Assembly: GCF_003448965.1 (NCBI RefSeq)
Contig: NZ_QRGC01000002.1
Span: 186,001-250,000, forward strand
Reading direction: 5' to 3'
From: Oceanicella sp. SM1341
GTDB lineage: Bacteria > Pseudomonadota > Alphaproteobacteria > Rhodobacterales > Rhodobacteraceae
Length of the DNA: 64,000 bases
Positions 1 through 10,470 of this stretch are shown piece after piece. The translations under genes and the position numbers were made by a program. Under the pieces are notes generated by a model. The model worked only from the letters and a program-made list of their open reading frames with translations, ran no database searches and was not told where the DNA came from. The stretch's first letter is position 1, and each line of letters begins with the position of its first letter.

Positions 1-51
1 GACCCGAAATACACGCTCGGCGCCTCGATGCTCAAAACCTACCTGGCCTGA
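1..51 (+). CDS. C-terminal end of an upstream gene (partial)
   Basis: Frame 1 reads 16 codons, ending in residues MLKTYLA, before a TGA at 49-51. The next gene starts 13 bases later in the same direction, so this is probably the tail of a gene in the same operon as the SDR reductase. Too little remains to name a product. Confidence 0.5.
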   Translation, partial: DPKYTLGASMLKTYLA

Positions 52-64
52 GGGGGGCTCACAC

Positions 65-826
65 ATGGATCTCGGACTGAGCGGCATGAACGTGCTGGTG
101 ACCGGCGGCAGCAAGGGCATCGGCCGGCACTGCGTCGACATCTTCGCCGCGGAAGGCGCCAACGTGGCCTTCTGCGCCCGCAACCCGGAGGAGGTGGCCG
201 CGGCGGAAACCGCGCTCTCCGGCAGCCTCGGGCTGATCAAGGGCACTTCGGTGGACGTGTCGGACAAGGGCGCGCTGGAGGCCTGGGTGGCCGAGAGCGC
301 CGCCTCCATGGGCGGCATCGACATTCTCGTGGCGAATGTCTCGGCCCTCGCACTCGGCGACGACGAGGCCGCCTGGGAGGCGGGCTTTTCCACCGACATG
401 ATGCACACCGTGCGGCTGGTGAACGCCGCCCTGCCGCAGCTGGAGAAATCCGCCGCGGGCTCGATCTGCGCGGTCTCCAGCGTGTCGGGGCGCGAGGCGG
501 ATTTCACCGGCCCCGCCTATGGCGCCTTCAAGGCGGCGCTGGTGCATTACATGCAGCGCATGGCGCTGGAACTGGCGCCGAAGATGATCCGCTGCAACAC
601 CGTCTCGCCCGGCAACACCTATTTCAAGGGCGGCGTCTGGGAGAACGTGGAGCTCAACAACCCCGAGCTCTTCGCGAAGGCGCTGGCGCTCAACCCCACC
701 GGCCGGATGGGCCGGCCCGACGAGGTGGCCCGCGCGGTGGTGTTCCTCTCCTCGCCCGCCTCCTCCTTCACCACCGGCACCAACCTGGTGGTGGACGGCG
801 CGCTCACCCGCGGCATCCAGCTCTGA
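65..826 (+). CDS. SDR family NAD(P)-dependent oxidoreductase
   Basis: A 253-residue short-chain dehydrogenase/reductase of classical length. The Rossmann nucleotide-binding motif TGGSKGIG lies at about residues 14-21. The catalytic Ser sits in AVSSVSG (around 138) and the Tyr-x3-Lys pair in YGAFK (around 152). The C-terminal segment FLSSPASSFTTGTNLVVDGA matches the usual end of the family. A purine-rich GAGGGGGG stretch precedes the ATG. It is a soluble cytoplasmic enzyme expected to interconvert an alcohol and a ketone. The substrate cannot be read from sequence. It is followed 7 bases later by a small monooxygenase-like gene, so the two are probably co-transcribed. Confidence 0.9.
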   Translation: MDLGLSGMNVLVTGGSKGIGRHCVDIFAAEGANVAFCARNPEEVAAAETALSGSLGLIKGTSVDVSDKGALEAWVAESAASMGGIDILVANVSALALGDDEAAWEAGFSTDMMHTVRLVNAALPQLEKSAAGSICAVSSVSGREADFTGPAYGAFKAALVHYMQRMALELAPKMIRCNTVSPGNTYFKGGVWENVELNNPELFAKALALNPTGRMGRPDEVARAVVFLSSPASSFTTGTNLVVDGALTRGIQL

Positions 827-833
827 GGCGGCC

Positions 834-1133
834 ATGATCACCATCACCGCGATCATCCGCGCGAAGCCCGGGCAGGAGGAGGCCATGCGCGCCGCCCTGC
901 TCGATGTCGCCGCCCATGTGGCGGCGGAGGAGCCGGAGACGCTGGGCTTCTACCTCTCCCAGTCGCTGGCCGACCCCGCGGTCTTCACCACCTACGAGCG
1001 CTTCGCGAACGAGGCGGCGATGGAGCGGCACAACGGCTCGCCCGCCACGGCGCGCTTCTTCGCCCTCGGCCCGGAGCTGATCGAGGGCGACGTGATCCTG
1101 GAGACCTGCCGGGAATATTCCGCGAAGGCGTGA
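834..1133 (+). CDS. Antibiotic biosynthesis monooxygenase (ABM) domain protein, putative quinol monooxygenase
   Basis: A 99-residue single-domain protein. The N-terminal MITITAIIRAKPGQEEAMRA is the typical first strand and helix of the dimeric alpha+beta barrel ABM fold (YgiN-like). The central VFTTYERFANEAAMERHN is the second half of the fold. Small stand-alone ABM proteins are cofactor-independent oxygenases or structural dimers, and the substrate is unknown here. The start lies 7 bases after the SDR stop, so the genes are coupled. It is convergent with the flavin reductase, with only 4 bases between the stops. Confidence 0.85.
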   Translation: MITITAIIRAKPGQEEAMRAALLDVAAHVAAEEPETLGFYLSQSLADPAVFTTYERFANEAAMERHNGSPATARFFALGPELIEGDVILETCREYSAKA

Positions 1134-1137
1134 GGGC

Positions 1138-1680
1138 TCACACCCCGGGGGGCAGGCGCGGGCGCATCGCCTCGCGGCGCTCGAAGGCCTCGCCGTCGGC
1201 GGTGAAACTGCCGTCGCCCTTCGCGTGCAGCAGCCGGTGGTCGGCGCGGGCGGGCGTGACCCAGGCCGCGACGCCCTCCAGCAGCACGAGGTCGAGCCGC
1301 TCGACGATCTCCACCACCCGGCACTCGATGTTGGCGAGGCATTCGGCAATCAGCGGCGCGCCCACCTGCGAGGCCGGCAGGGGCGTGAGCGGGAAACGGG
1401 CGAACTTGTCCGTCTCCCGCCCCGAGCAGGTGCCCACGCCCAGCACGGTGTCGATGAGATCGGCGCCCGGGATGGCCAGCACGCACTCGCGCTGCGCCTT
1501 CAGCGCGGCGAAGGAATGGTTCCACGCGCCGGTGGTGAGGGCGAACTCGGCGGCGAAGCTGCGCACCATGGTCCAGGTCACGGTCATCACGTTGGCCCGG
1601 GTGCCGTCATGGGTGCTGACCAGCACCACCGGCCCCGGCTCGAGCCACATGAAGGCCTTGTGAAGGGGAAGCTCTTCCAT
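1138..1680 (-). CDS. Flavin reductase family protein (FMN-binding split barrel)
   Basis: A 180-residue protein. The segment PGPVVLVSTHDGTRANVMTV is the conserved start of the flavin reductase-like split barrel (binding FMN or FAD), followed by WTMVRSFAAEFALTTG and a central domain that ends in ADHRLLHAKGDGSFTADGE. Such proteins either pass reduced flavin to a partner monooxygenase or act alone as FMN-dependent oxidoreductases. The ATG at 1680 is preferred over an in-frame GTG at 1683 because GGAG lies about 7 bases upstream. It faces the ABM monooxygenase gene and is divergent from the iron permease. Confidence 0.85.
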   Translation of the reverse strand: MEELPLHKAFMWLEPGPVVLVSTHDGTRANVMTVTWTMVRSFAAEFALTTGAWNHSFAALKAQRECVLAIPGADLIDTVLGVGTCSGRETDKFARFPLTPLPASQVGAPLIAECLANIECRVVEIVERLDLVLLEGVAAWVTPARADHRLLHAKGDGSFTADGEAFERREAMRPRLPPGV

Positions 1681-1774
1681 CACCGTCTCCTCTCTCGCCC
1701 CACAGCCTAGCGCGCCGGGGCCGCCGCGCCACGCTGTGGCTGGACAGGGCGGCCGCCCTCGCCTATGCGGACAT

Positions 1775-3448
1775 ATGGCTGATCGGATCGCTCAGGAAAG
1801 CGTTGCTCATGGCCCGCGGTTCTTCCGGGCCGGGTGGGACCGCTGGACGCTGGGCGCCCTCGCCATCGCCGCACTGGTGGTGGCCCCGCTCATCGCCGTG
1901 GCGCTGATCGCGCTGTTTCCCACCGAGAACATCTGGCCGCATCTCGTCTCCACCGTGCTGCCGCGCTACCTCGCGAATTCGCTGGGGCTGGTGATCTGCG
2001 TGGGCGGGGCCACGGCCGTGATCGGCACCGGCTGTGCCTGGCTCACCACCATGTGCGCCTTTCCCGGCCGGCGCTGGCTGGAGCCGCTGCTCTTTGCCCC
2101 GCTCGCCGTGCCGGCCTATATCGGCGCCTATGCGCTCGTGGACCTGCTGGAATACGCCGGGCCCGTGCAGGGCGCGCTGCGCGAGCTGTTCGGCTGGCGC
2201 TCGGCGCGGGACTACTGGTTTCCCGAGATCCGCTCCTTCTGGGCCGCCGCCACGGTGCTGAGCCTGGGTTATTACCCTTACGTCTACCTGCTGGCGCGCG
2301 CGGCCTTCCGCGAGCAGTCGGTCTCGGCGCTGGAAGTGTCGCGAGCGCTGGGGCAGGGGCCCTGGGGCAGCTTCTGGCGGGTGGCGGTGCCGCTGGCGCG
2401 CCCGGCGATCTTCATCGGCGCTGCCGTGGCCGCGATGGAGACGCTCAACGATTTCGGCGCGGTGGATTTCTTCGCCGTGCAGACGCTCACCACCGGCATC
2501 TTCTCGATCTGGCTCGAGGCCTACAATGCCGGCGGCGCGGCGCAGATCGCCTGCGTGATGCTCGCCCTCATTCTCGGGCTGATGCTGGTGGAGCGGCGCT
2601 CGCGCGCGAAGCGGCGCTACCACAACATGTCCAAGCGCTACCGCCCGGTGGAGCGCGCGCGGCTGGGGCCGGTGGCGCGCTGGCTCGCGTTCCTCGCCTG
2701 CCTCGCGCCCTTCGCGCTCGGCTTCCTGCTGCCCGTGGGCGTGATGCTGAGCCATGCGATGGACGACCCCGCCGTCTGGCAGCGCGCCGCCCTCTGGCGG
2801 GCGGGGCTCAACACGGTCTGGCTCTCGCTCCTCACCGCGGTGATCGCGGTGGCGGCGGGGCTGTTCATGGTCTACGGCGCGCGCAATTCCGCCAGCCGGC
2901 TGCCGCGGCTGCTCGCCCCGGTCACGCAGGTGGGCTATGCTGCCCCGGGCGCGGTGATCGCGGTGGGGGTGCTCATCCCCTTCGCGGCCCTCGACCACCG
3001 GGTGGCCGACGGTATCGAGGCGCTCACCGGCCATGACCCCGGGCTGATCCTCACCGGCTCCACCGCGGCGGTGGTGTTTGCCTATCTCGTGCGCTTCTTC
3101 GCCGTGGCGCAGGGCGCGATGGAGAGCGCGATGGGCCGGGTGACGCCGTCGATGGACATGGCCGCACGCTCGCTCGGCCGCACGCGGGGCGGGGCGCTGC
3201 GCGACGTGCACCTGCCGATGATCCGCTCCTCAATCCTCGCCGCCGGCATGGTGGTGTTCGTCGACACGGCGAAGGAACTGCCGGCCACGCTCATCCTGCG
3301 CCCGTTCAACTTCGACACGCTGGCCACCCACACCCACATGCAGGCCAAGAGCGAGCAACTCTCCGCCGCGGCCCCCTCGGCGCTCGCCATCGTGGCGCTG
3401 GGCCTGCTGCCGGTGGTGCTACTGGGGCTGCAGAAGCGGCAGGGCTAA
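1775..3448 (+). CDS. Iron(III) ABC transporter permease, FbpB type (fused double permease)
   Basis: About 557 residues if the ATG at 1775 is used; a GTG at 1736 would add 13 residues. The protein is hydrophobic throughout, with roughly twelve predicted membrane segments in two halves. Each half ends with an EAA-type loop that docks the ATPase: VSRALGQGPWGSFWRVAVPL and AARSLGRTRGGALRDVHLPM. This is the architecture of ferric iron permeases (FbpB/SfuB). No periplasmic binding protein and no ATPase gene lie beside it, so it must work with components encoded elsewhere. Its stop overlaps the convergent putR stop by four bases. Confidence 0.88.
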   Translation: MADRIAQESVAHGPRFFRAGWDRWTLGALAIAALVVAPLIAVALIALFPTENIWPHLVSTVLPRYLANSLGLVICVGGATAVIGTGCAWLTTMCAFPGRRWLEPLLFAPLAVPAYIGAYALVDLLEYAGPVQGALRELFGWRSARDYWFPEIRSFWAAATVLSLGYYPYVYLLARAAFREQSVSALEVSRALGQGPWGSFWRVAVPLARPAIFIGAAVAAMETLNDFGAVDFFAVQTLTTGIFSIWLEAYNAGGAAQIACVMLALILGLMLVERRSRAKRRYHNMSKRYRPVERARLGPVARWLAFLACLAPFALGFLLPVGVMLSHAMDDPAVWQRAALWRAGLNTVWLSLLTAVIAVAAGLFMVYGARNSASRLPRLLAPVTQVGYAAPGAVIAVGVLIPFAALDHRVADGIEALTGHDPGLILTGSTAAVVFAYLVRFFAVAQGAMESAMGRVTPSMDMAARSLGRTRGGALRDVHLPMIRSSILAAGMVVFVDTAKELPATLILRPFNFDTLATHTHMQAKSEQLSAAAPSALAIVALGLLPVVLLGLQKRQG

Positions 3449-3900
3449 TCGCGCACGGTCTCCATCGCGACGAAGGTGGTGGTGTGGGAGACATGCGGCA
3501 GCGCCGAGATCACCTCGCCCATCAGCCGCCGGTAGCCGGTGATGTCCTTCGTGCGCACCTTCAGCAGGTAGTCGAACCCGCCGGCGATCATGTGGCAGCC
3601 CACGATCTGCGGCACCTCGCGCACCCTGGCGTTGAAGGCCTCCAGCGCCGCCGAACGGGTGTCCGACAGCGTCACCTGCACGAAGGCGATATGCCCCAGC
3701 CCCATGCGCGCGGGGTCGACCAGCGCCGCGTAGCCGCGGATGATCCCCGCCGCCTCCAGCCGCCGCACCCGCGCCTGCACAGGGGTCTTCGACAGGCCCA
3801 CCGCCGCGCCGAGCTGCGCCATGCTCAGCCGCGCATTTTTCTGAAGCGCGCCAAGGATTTGCCGGTCAATCCGGTCCAGATGGAATTCGGGTTCGTCCAT
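3445..3900 (-). CDS. putR: Lrp/AsnC family transcriptional activator of putA (PutR)
   Basis: A 151-residue regulator. The N-terminal helix-turn-helix is DRQILGALQKNARLSMAQLG followed by AVGLSKTPVQARVRRLE. The C-terminal RAM ligand-binding domain contains VGCHMIAGGFDYLLKVRTKD. The ATG at 3898-3900 faces putA across about 135 bases. PutR proteins of rhodobacteria and agrobacteria activate the divergent putA in response to proline, and that arrangement is exactly what is seen here. The gene symbol rests on this context as well as on the domain order. Confidence 0.9.
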   Translation of the reverse strand: MDEPEFHLDRIDRQILGALQKNARLSMAQLGAAVGLSKTPVQARVRRLEAAGIIRGYAALVDPARMGLGHIAFVQVTLSDTRSAALEAFNARVREVPQIVGCHMIAGGFDYLLKVRTKDITGYRRLMGEVISALPHVSHTTTFVAMETVRD

Positions 3901-4035
3901 GGCAGGCAGTATGGCTTGCCGGAGGGCGGAAATAAAGACCGTTCGGCCTGCCTTCGGGCTTTCTATGGCCGGGCAACCTCGTGTTAACCTGATAATCTCG
4001 TGCCCGAGCCTGCCACCCCCGAGGAGCCTCCCCGC
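3901..4035. promoter_or_regulatory. putR/putA divergent promoter region
   Basis: These 135 bases separate the two divergent start codons and must hold both promoters and the PutR binding site. A less GC-rich block (GTTAACCTGATAATCTCG, about 3983-4000) is the likeliest core promoter region for putA. No exact operator is claimed. Confidence 0.45.
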
Positions 4036-7000
4036 ATGACCGAGATCCGCCAGACCCTCCGTGCCTCCCTCTGCCCCGACGAGGCCACCACCGTGCGCGA
4101 CCTGATCGCCCTCGCCGCCCTTTCCGGGCAGGAGCGGGCCGATATCGCCGCGCGCGGTGCCGACCTGGTGCGCCGCACCCGTGGCGCCGACGACACCGGC
4201 ATGATGGAGATGTTCCTGGCGGAATACGGCCTCTCCACCCGCGAGGGCGTGGCGCTGATGTGCCTCGCCGAGGCGCTGCTGCGCGTGCCCGACGCCGAGA
4301 CCATCGACGACCTGATCGCCGACAAGATCGCCCCGCATGACTGGGGCGCGCATATCGGCGATTCCGGCTCGGTGATGGTGAATGCCTCCACCTGGGCGCT
4401 GATGCTCACCGGCCGGGTGCTGGAGGAGGAGAGCGTGGGCGTGGTGGGCGCGCTGCGCGGCGTGGTGCGCCGGCTTGGCGAGCCGGTGATCCGCACCGCC
4501 GTGGCCCGCGCCATGCGCGAGATGGGCGACCAGTTCGTGCTGGGCCAGACCATCCAGGCAGCGCTGAAGCGCGGCCGCGCCGACGTGGAGAAGGGCTACA
4601 CCCATTCCTTCGACATGCTGGGCGAGGCGGCCCGCACCGAGGCCGACGCCCTGCGCTACCACCGCTCCTATTCCGACGCCATCGCCGCCATCGCGAAGGC
4701 GGCGAAGGAGGACATCCGCACCAACCCCGGCATCTCGGTGAAGCTCTCCGCCCTGCACCCGCGCTACGAGGTGGCCCAGGCGGAGGCGATGCTGCCGGTG
4801 CTCTCGGCCCGGCTGCTCGACCTGTGCCGTGCCGCGGCCCAGGCGCGCATCGGCCTGAACATCGACGCCGAGGAGGCCGACCGGCTCGACCTCTCGCTCG
4901 ACGTGATCGAGACGGTGCTGGCCGACCCCTCGCTCGCCGGGTGGGAAGGCTTCGGCGTGGTGGTGCAGGCCTACGGGCCGCGGGCGCGCCACGCGATCGA
5001 CTGGCTTTATGCCCTCGCGCAGCGGCTCGACCGGCGCATCATGGTGCGGCTGGTGAAGGGCGCCTACTGGGATACGGAGGTGAAGCGCGCCCAGGTGCTG
5101 GGCCTGCCCGGATACCCGGTGTTCACCCGCAAGGAGCACACCGACGTGAGCTACATCGCCTGCGCGCGCAAGCTGCTCTCGATGACCGACCGCATCTACC
5201 CGCAATTCGCCACGCATAACGCGCATACCATTGCCGCCATCCTGCACATGGCCGGCCCCGGGCGCGACCATTTCGAGTTTCAGCGCCTGCACGGCATGGG
5301 CGAGGTGCTGCACGGCATCGTGCACCGGGCCGAGCACACGCGCTGTCGCATCTACGCCCCGGTGGGCGCCCACCGCGACCTGCTGGCCTATCTCGTGCGC
5401 CGGCTGCTGGAAAACGGCGCGAACTCCTCCTTCGTGCACCAGATCGTCGACGAGGACGTGGCCGCCGAGGTGATCGCGGCCGACCCGCTCGCCACCGCCG
5501 AGGCGCAGGGCTGCGCGCCCAACCCGCGCATTCCCGCCCCCGCCGGCATCTACGGCCCGGATCGGGTGAATTCCGCCGGGCTCGACCTGACCGACCCGCT
5601 CACCCTCGCTTCGCTGGAGGCCGGCCGCGCGCCCTTCGCCGCGCCCCACCGCTGGGACGCGGGCAACGGCCGCGAGGTGGTGAACCCCGCCGTGCCCGGC
5701 GATGTGGTGGGCACCGTGGCCGAAACCGCGCCCGACGCGGTGGCCGACGTGATCGCCCGCGCCGCCGCCGCCGCGCCGGGCTGGGCGGAGACGCCCGTCG
5801 CCACCCGCGCCGCGGTGCTGCGCGCCGTGGCCGACGCCTACGAGGCGCATACGCCGGAGCTGCTCGCCCTCCTCGCCCGCGAGGCCGGCAAGACCCTGGC
5901 CGACGGCATCGCCGAGATCCGCGAGGCGGTGGATTTCCTGCGCTACTACGCCAATGGCGCCGCCGCGGCGGAGCAGGGCACCCGGGCGCGCGGCGTGATC
6001 GCCTGCATCTCGCCCTGGAACTTCCCGCTCGCCATCTTCACCGGCCAGATCGCGGCGGCGCTCGCCACCGGCAACGCGGTGGTGGCCAAGCCGGCCGAGC
6101 AGACCCCGCTCACCGCATACCGTGCCGTGGCGCTGATGCGCGGCGCCGGCCTGCCGGAGGACGTGGCTCTGCTGGTGCAGGGCGCGGGCGACGTGGGCGC
6201 CGCCCTCACCGCCGATGCGCGCCTCGGCGGCGTGTGCTTCACCGGCTCCACCGAGGTGGCCCGCATCATCGACCGCCAGCTCGCGCAGACCGCCCCCGAG
6301 GCGCTGCTCATCGCCGAGACCGGCGGGCTGAACGCGATGATCGTCGACAGCACCGCCCTGCCGGAGCAGGCGGTGCGCGACATCATCGCCAGCGCCTTCC
6401 AGAGCGCCGGGCAGCGCTGCTCGGCCCTGCGCGTGCTCTACGTGCAGCGCGAGGTGCTGGGCGGGCTCACCGAGATGCTCACCGGCGCGATGGACGCGCT
6501 GGTGGTCGGCGACCCCTGGGCGCTCTCCACCGACGTGGGCCCGGTGATCGACGCCGAGGCGAAGGCGGGCATCGAGGACTGGGTGGCGAGGATGGAGGCC
6601 GAGGGCCGGCTGCTGCATGCCCTGCCGGTGCCGGCCGGGGGCTGCTTCACCCGCCCCGCGCTGGTGCGGGTCGAGGGCATCGGCACGCTGGAGCGCGAGA
6701 TCTTCGGCCCGGTGCTGCACATCGCCCCCTTCGAGGCCGAGCGCATGGAGGCCGTGGTGGCCGAGGTGAACGCCGCCGGCTACGGGCTCACCATGGGCCT
6801 GCACACCCGCATCGACGGCCGGGTGCAGGACGTGGTGGACGCCGCCCATGTCGGCAATCTCTACGTGAACCGCAACCAGATCGGCGCGGTGGTGGGGGTG
6901 CAGCCCTTCGGCGGCGAGGGGCTCTCGGGCACCGGGCCGAAGGCGGGCGGGCCGAACTACCTCGACGCCTTCCGCCTCAGCCTGCGCCCGGTGCCCGCGG

Positions 7001-7599
7001 CGCCGGTGGCGGAGGGCGCGGCCGCGGTCGACGTGGCCGAGGCGGCGCGGGGCCTGCCGCCGCAGGGCTGGACCGACCCGGTGGCGAAGCTGCGCGCGGC
7101 GCTGCGCGGCCGCGGGGCCCCGGCGCTCACCTCAGTGGGCGGGCTCGACTGCGGGCCGATCGACCTCGCCGGGCCGACGGGCGAAGCGAACCAGCTCCGC
7201 CTCGCGCCGCGCGGCCGGGCGCTGGTGCTGGGCCCCGACCCGGAGAGCCTGCTCGCCCAGGCGATCCTCGCGCTGGGAACCGGCAACCGCGTGCTCGCGG
7301 TGGCGCCCGGCGCGCGGGCCGCGCTCGCGCCCCTGCTCGCCGCCGGCGCGCCGCTGGTGGCGGTCGACGGGGTGCCCGACATGGCCAGCGTCACCGCCGC
7401 CCCCTTCGACGTCGCCGCGCTGCGCCACGGCAGCCCGGGGCTCGCCGCCCTGCGCGCGGCGCTCTCGGCGAAGGAGGGCCCCCTGGTGCCGCTGGTGGGC
7501 GGGGTGGACCGCCCGGCGGCCTATTGCGCCGAGCGCACGCTGAGCATCGACACCACGGCCTCGGGCGGGAATGCCGAGCTGATGGCCCACGCCGGCTGA
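4036..7599 (+). CDS. putA: Bifunctional proline dehydrogenase / L-glutamate gamma-semialdehyde dehydrogenase
   Basis: About 1187 residues from the ATG at 4036 (GAGGAG lies 9 bases upstream); a GTG at 4000 is an alternative. It converts proline to glutamate in two steps. The FAD-dependent proline dehydrogenase domain fills the first ~480 residues, with the barrel motifs MVRLVKGAYWDTEVKRAQ and RLHGMGEVLHG. The NAD-dependent aldehyde dehydrogenase domain follows: CISPWNFPLAIFTGQIAAAL, the general-base Glu in ETGGLNAMIVD and the nucleophile Cys in SAGQRCSALRVLY. A further ~200 C-terminal residues are typical of the longer PutA branch. There is no N-terminal ribbon-helix-helix domain, so it should not be autorepressing, which fits control by the divergent PutR. 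Confidence 0.95.
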   Translation: MTEIRQTLRASLCPDEATTVRDLIALAALSGQERADIAARGADLVRRTRGADDTGMMEMFLAEYGLSTREGVALMCLAEALLRVPDAETIDDLIADKIAPHDWGAHIGDSGSVMVNASTWALMLTGRVLEEESVGVVGALRGVVRRLGEPVIRTAVARAMREMGDQFVLGQTIQAALKRGRADVEKGYTHSFDMLGEAARTEADALRYHRSYSDAIAAIAKAAKEDIRTNPGISVKLSALHPRYEVAQAEAMLPVLSARLLDLCRAAAQARIGLNIDAEEADRLDLSLDVIETVLADPSLAGWEGFGVVVQAYGPRARHAIDWLYALAQRLDRRIMVRLVKGAYWDTEVKRAQVLGLPGYPVFTRKEHTDVSYIACARKLLSMTDRIYPQFATHNAHTIAAILHMAGPGRDHFEFQRLHGMGEVLHGIVHRAEHTRCRIYAPVGAHRDLLAYLVRRLLENGANSSFVHQIVDEDVAAEVIAADPLATAEAQGCAPNPRIPAPAGIYGPDRVNSAGLDLTDPLTLASLEAGRAPFAAPHRWDAGNGREVVNPAVPGDVVGTVAETAPDAVADVIARAAAAAPGWAETPVATRAAVLRAVADAYEAHTPELLALLAREAGKTLADGIAEIREAVDFLRYYANGAAAAEQGTRARGVIACISPWNFPLAIFTGQIAAALATGNAVVAKPAEQTPLTAYRAVALMRGAGLPEDVALLVQGAGDVGAALTADARLGGVCFTGSTEVARIIDRQLAQTAPEALLIAETGGLNAMIVDSTALPEQAVRDIIASAFQSAGQRCSALRVLYVQREVLGGLTEMLTGAMDALVVGDPWALSTDVGPVIDAEAKAGIEDWVARMEAEGRLLHALPVPAGGCFTRPALVRVEGIGTLEREIFGPVLHIAPFEAERMEAVVAEVNAAGYGLTMGLHTRIDGRVQDVVDAAHVGNLYVNRNQIGAVVGVQPFGGEGLSGTGPKAGGPNYLDAFRLSLRPVPAAPVAEGAAAVDVAEAARGLPPQGWTDPVAKLRAALRGRGAPALTSVGGLDCGPIDLAGPTGEANQLRLAPRGRALVLGPDPESLLAQAILALGTGNRVLAVAPGARAALAPLLAAGAPLVAVDGVPDMASVTAAPFDVAALRHGSPGLAALRAALSAKEGPLVPLVGGVDRPAAYCAERTLSIDTTASGGNAELMAHAG

Positions 7600-7642
7600 G
7601 CCCGCGCGCCGGGCAGAGACGGAGCGCTCCCGCCGGACGGTC

Positions 7643-7660
7643 GGGGGCCTCGCGGCCCCC
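7643..7660 (+). terminator. GC hairpin downstream of putA
   Basis: A perfect 7-bp stem (GGGGGCC / GGCCCCC) with a TCGC loop begins 44 bases after the putA stop. There is no following T tract, so it may be only a weak terminator or an mRNA-stabilising hairpin. Confidence 0.4.
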
Positions 7661-7973
7661 TCCCTTGCCGTTTGGGCCGGGCCGGGGCTGTGCCCCGGCT
7701 GTGGCGCGCGGTATCGATGGCGGGTCGTGGTTCCGGGCGTTCGCCGGCACTTCATGAACGGGCTTTGTGGAAACGGGCGGAAGCGCGTCTGGCGAGGCCC
7801 GCCGGGATGGCGTCCTCTCGCCCTGCGGAAAGGGAGCGCTTCCGCCGGCCTCGCGCAGGCTGGCCCGGCGCCGGTCTCTGCGGGCCCGTGCCTCCCGGCG
7901 CCCTGCGCCAGCCAGGCAGTCCTGCCCGGCGCGCCGCCTCCGGCCCCGCGCCGGAGACGCGGCACGCGGCGAC

Positions 7974-8012
7974 ACGCCGGTCGGGGGCTCGATGCCCCCG
8001 TCCGGCGTTTTT
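7974..8012 (+). terminator. Rho-independent terminator in the putA-glpK gap
   Basis: Nested arms CGCCGG and CGGGGGC pair with GCCCCCG and CCGGCG around a TCGAT loop. The stem is followed by a run of five Ts on the plus strand (8008-8012). This is the clearest intrinsic terminator in the window. It lies about 375 bases after the putA stop and only 55 bases from the end of glpK on the other strand. Confidence 0.6.
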
Positions 8013-8066
8013 CCCCCGCGCTGTCGCCGGCTCCCCGCGCTGCCTGAACAGCCCTGCCGCAGGCCG

Positions 8067-9569
<1,503 letters not shown>

Positions 9570-9718
9570 GAACTCTCCCTGGTCTTGCTGCCGGTGTCCG
9601 CGCCGCGGGGCGGGGGTCCTCCGGGGGTGATGGTAGCGGCATTCGCCGGCAATGCCACCCGGGGGGCCGCGACAGCGCGGCGCTTGCCGGGGCGCGCGGG
9701 CGGCGGCACCTTGCGCGC

Positions 9719-10324
9719 ATGGACAGCATCGTGCGCTACCTCAGCCACCCGCAGGTGCGGCTGGACCCCGAGATCCCGGTGCCGGACTGGGGCCTGAGCG
9801 ACATCGGCCGCGCCCGGGCGGAGGCGGCGGCGCACGCGCCCTGGTTTGCCGGCGCGCGCAGCATCTTCTCGAGCGCAGAGCGCAAGGCGGTGGAGACGGC
9901 GCAGTGCATCGGTGCCCCGCGCGGCCTTGCCCCGCGCATCCGCCCGGCCATGCACGAGAACGACCGCTCGGCCACCGGCTTCCTGCCGCCGCCGGAGTTC
10001 GAGCGCATGGCGGATGCCTTCTTCGCCCGGCCCGACGAGGCGGTGCGCGGCTGGGAGCCCGCGGCCCGGGCCCAGGCCCGCATCCTGCGCGAGACGGCGG
10101 CGGCCCTGGCCGAGGCGCCCGAGGGCGACGTGCTGCTGGTGGGCCACGGCGCGGTGGGAACCCTGCTCGCCTGCGCCCTGTCCGGACAGGCGATCGCACG
10201 GAATCACGACCAGCCGGCGGGCGGCGGATGCTATTTCAGCTTCACCCGGCGGGGCAGGGCGCTGCTGCACGGCTGGCAGAGGCTGGAAACCCCGCCTCCG
10301 GCTCCGACCACCCGCGCGCGCTAA
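9719..10324 (+). CDS. Histidine phosphatase family protein with atypical SHP motif
   Basis: A 201-residue protein with the phosphoglycerate-mutase-like layout: an N-terminal strand with the nucleophile His, a second conserved segment [13 protein letters not shown], and a C-terminal His in [12 protein letters not shown]. The usual RHG triplet is replaced by SHP (residues 8-12 read LSHPQ), keeping the His but not the Arg and Gly. A branch of alphaproteobacterial homologues is known to carry a THP-type motif, so this is probably a functional variant. The substrate is unknown. No signal peptide is visible. The gene appears to be monocistronic. Confidence 0.8.
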   Translation: MDSIVRYLSHPQVRLDPEIPVPDWGLSDIGRARAEAAAHAPWFAGARSIFSSAERKAVETAQCIGAPRGLAPRIRPAMHENDRSATGFLPPPEFERMADAFFARPDEAVRGWEPAARAQARILRETAAALAEAPEGDVLLVGHGAVGTLLACALSGQAIARNHDQPAGGGCYFSFTRRGRALLHGWQRLETPPPAPTTRAR

Positions 10325-10356
10325 GGCCACGCGATTTCATGTCGTTAGCGGGACAC

Positions 10357-10377
10357 CCCCGCGGGGCTGCCGCGGGG
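10357..10377 (+). terminator. GC hairpin after the histidine phosphatase gene
   Basis: Perfect 8-bp stem CCCCGCGG / CCGCGGGG with a GGCTG loop, 33 bases after the stop. There is no T tract, so terminator function is only likely. Confidence 0.4.
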
Positions 10378-10434
10378 TCAATACAAAAGTGAATTAGTAG
10401 GAATTGACTTTCCCGAGCCCTTTGCTCAAGTTTC

Positions 10435-10464
10435 CTCCCGAAGACCTACTGTTTTAGTCGGGAG
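10435..10464 (+). promoter_or_regulatory. 5' UTR hairpin covering the ribosome binding site of the first imelysin gene
   Basis: CTCCCGA (10435-10441) and TCGGGAG (10458-10464) form a perfect 7-bp inverted repeat with a 16-base A/T-richer loop. The 3' arm contains the GGGAG Shine-Dalgarno sequence that lies 6 bases before the ATG at 10471. In RNA this would hide the ribosome binding site. A TTGACT box at 10404-10409 is a possible -35 element. Confidence 0.45.
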
Positions 10465-10470
10465 ACGCGC

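Larger units (their letters stand above)
7600..8066. other. Gene-free stretch between convergent putA and glpK
   Basis: These 467 bases lie between two stops that face each other. Open frames here are interrupted, Arg/Pro-rich and lack ribosome binding sites, so I see no gene. The stretch contains several GC-rich dyads, two of which look like transcription terminators and are listed separately. Confidence 0.6.

Noticed and set aside
3445-6849. A 1134-residue minus-strand frame over putA
   Set aside because: Only its last 151 residues are protein-like (PutR). The rest is His/Gly/Arg-rich and antisense to putA.
7132-7975. Minus-strand frames spanning the end of putA and the putA-glpK gap
   Set aside because: Arg/Pro/Gly-rich, no ribosome binding site and overlapping putA and its terminator region.
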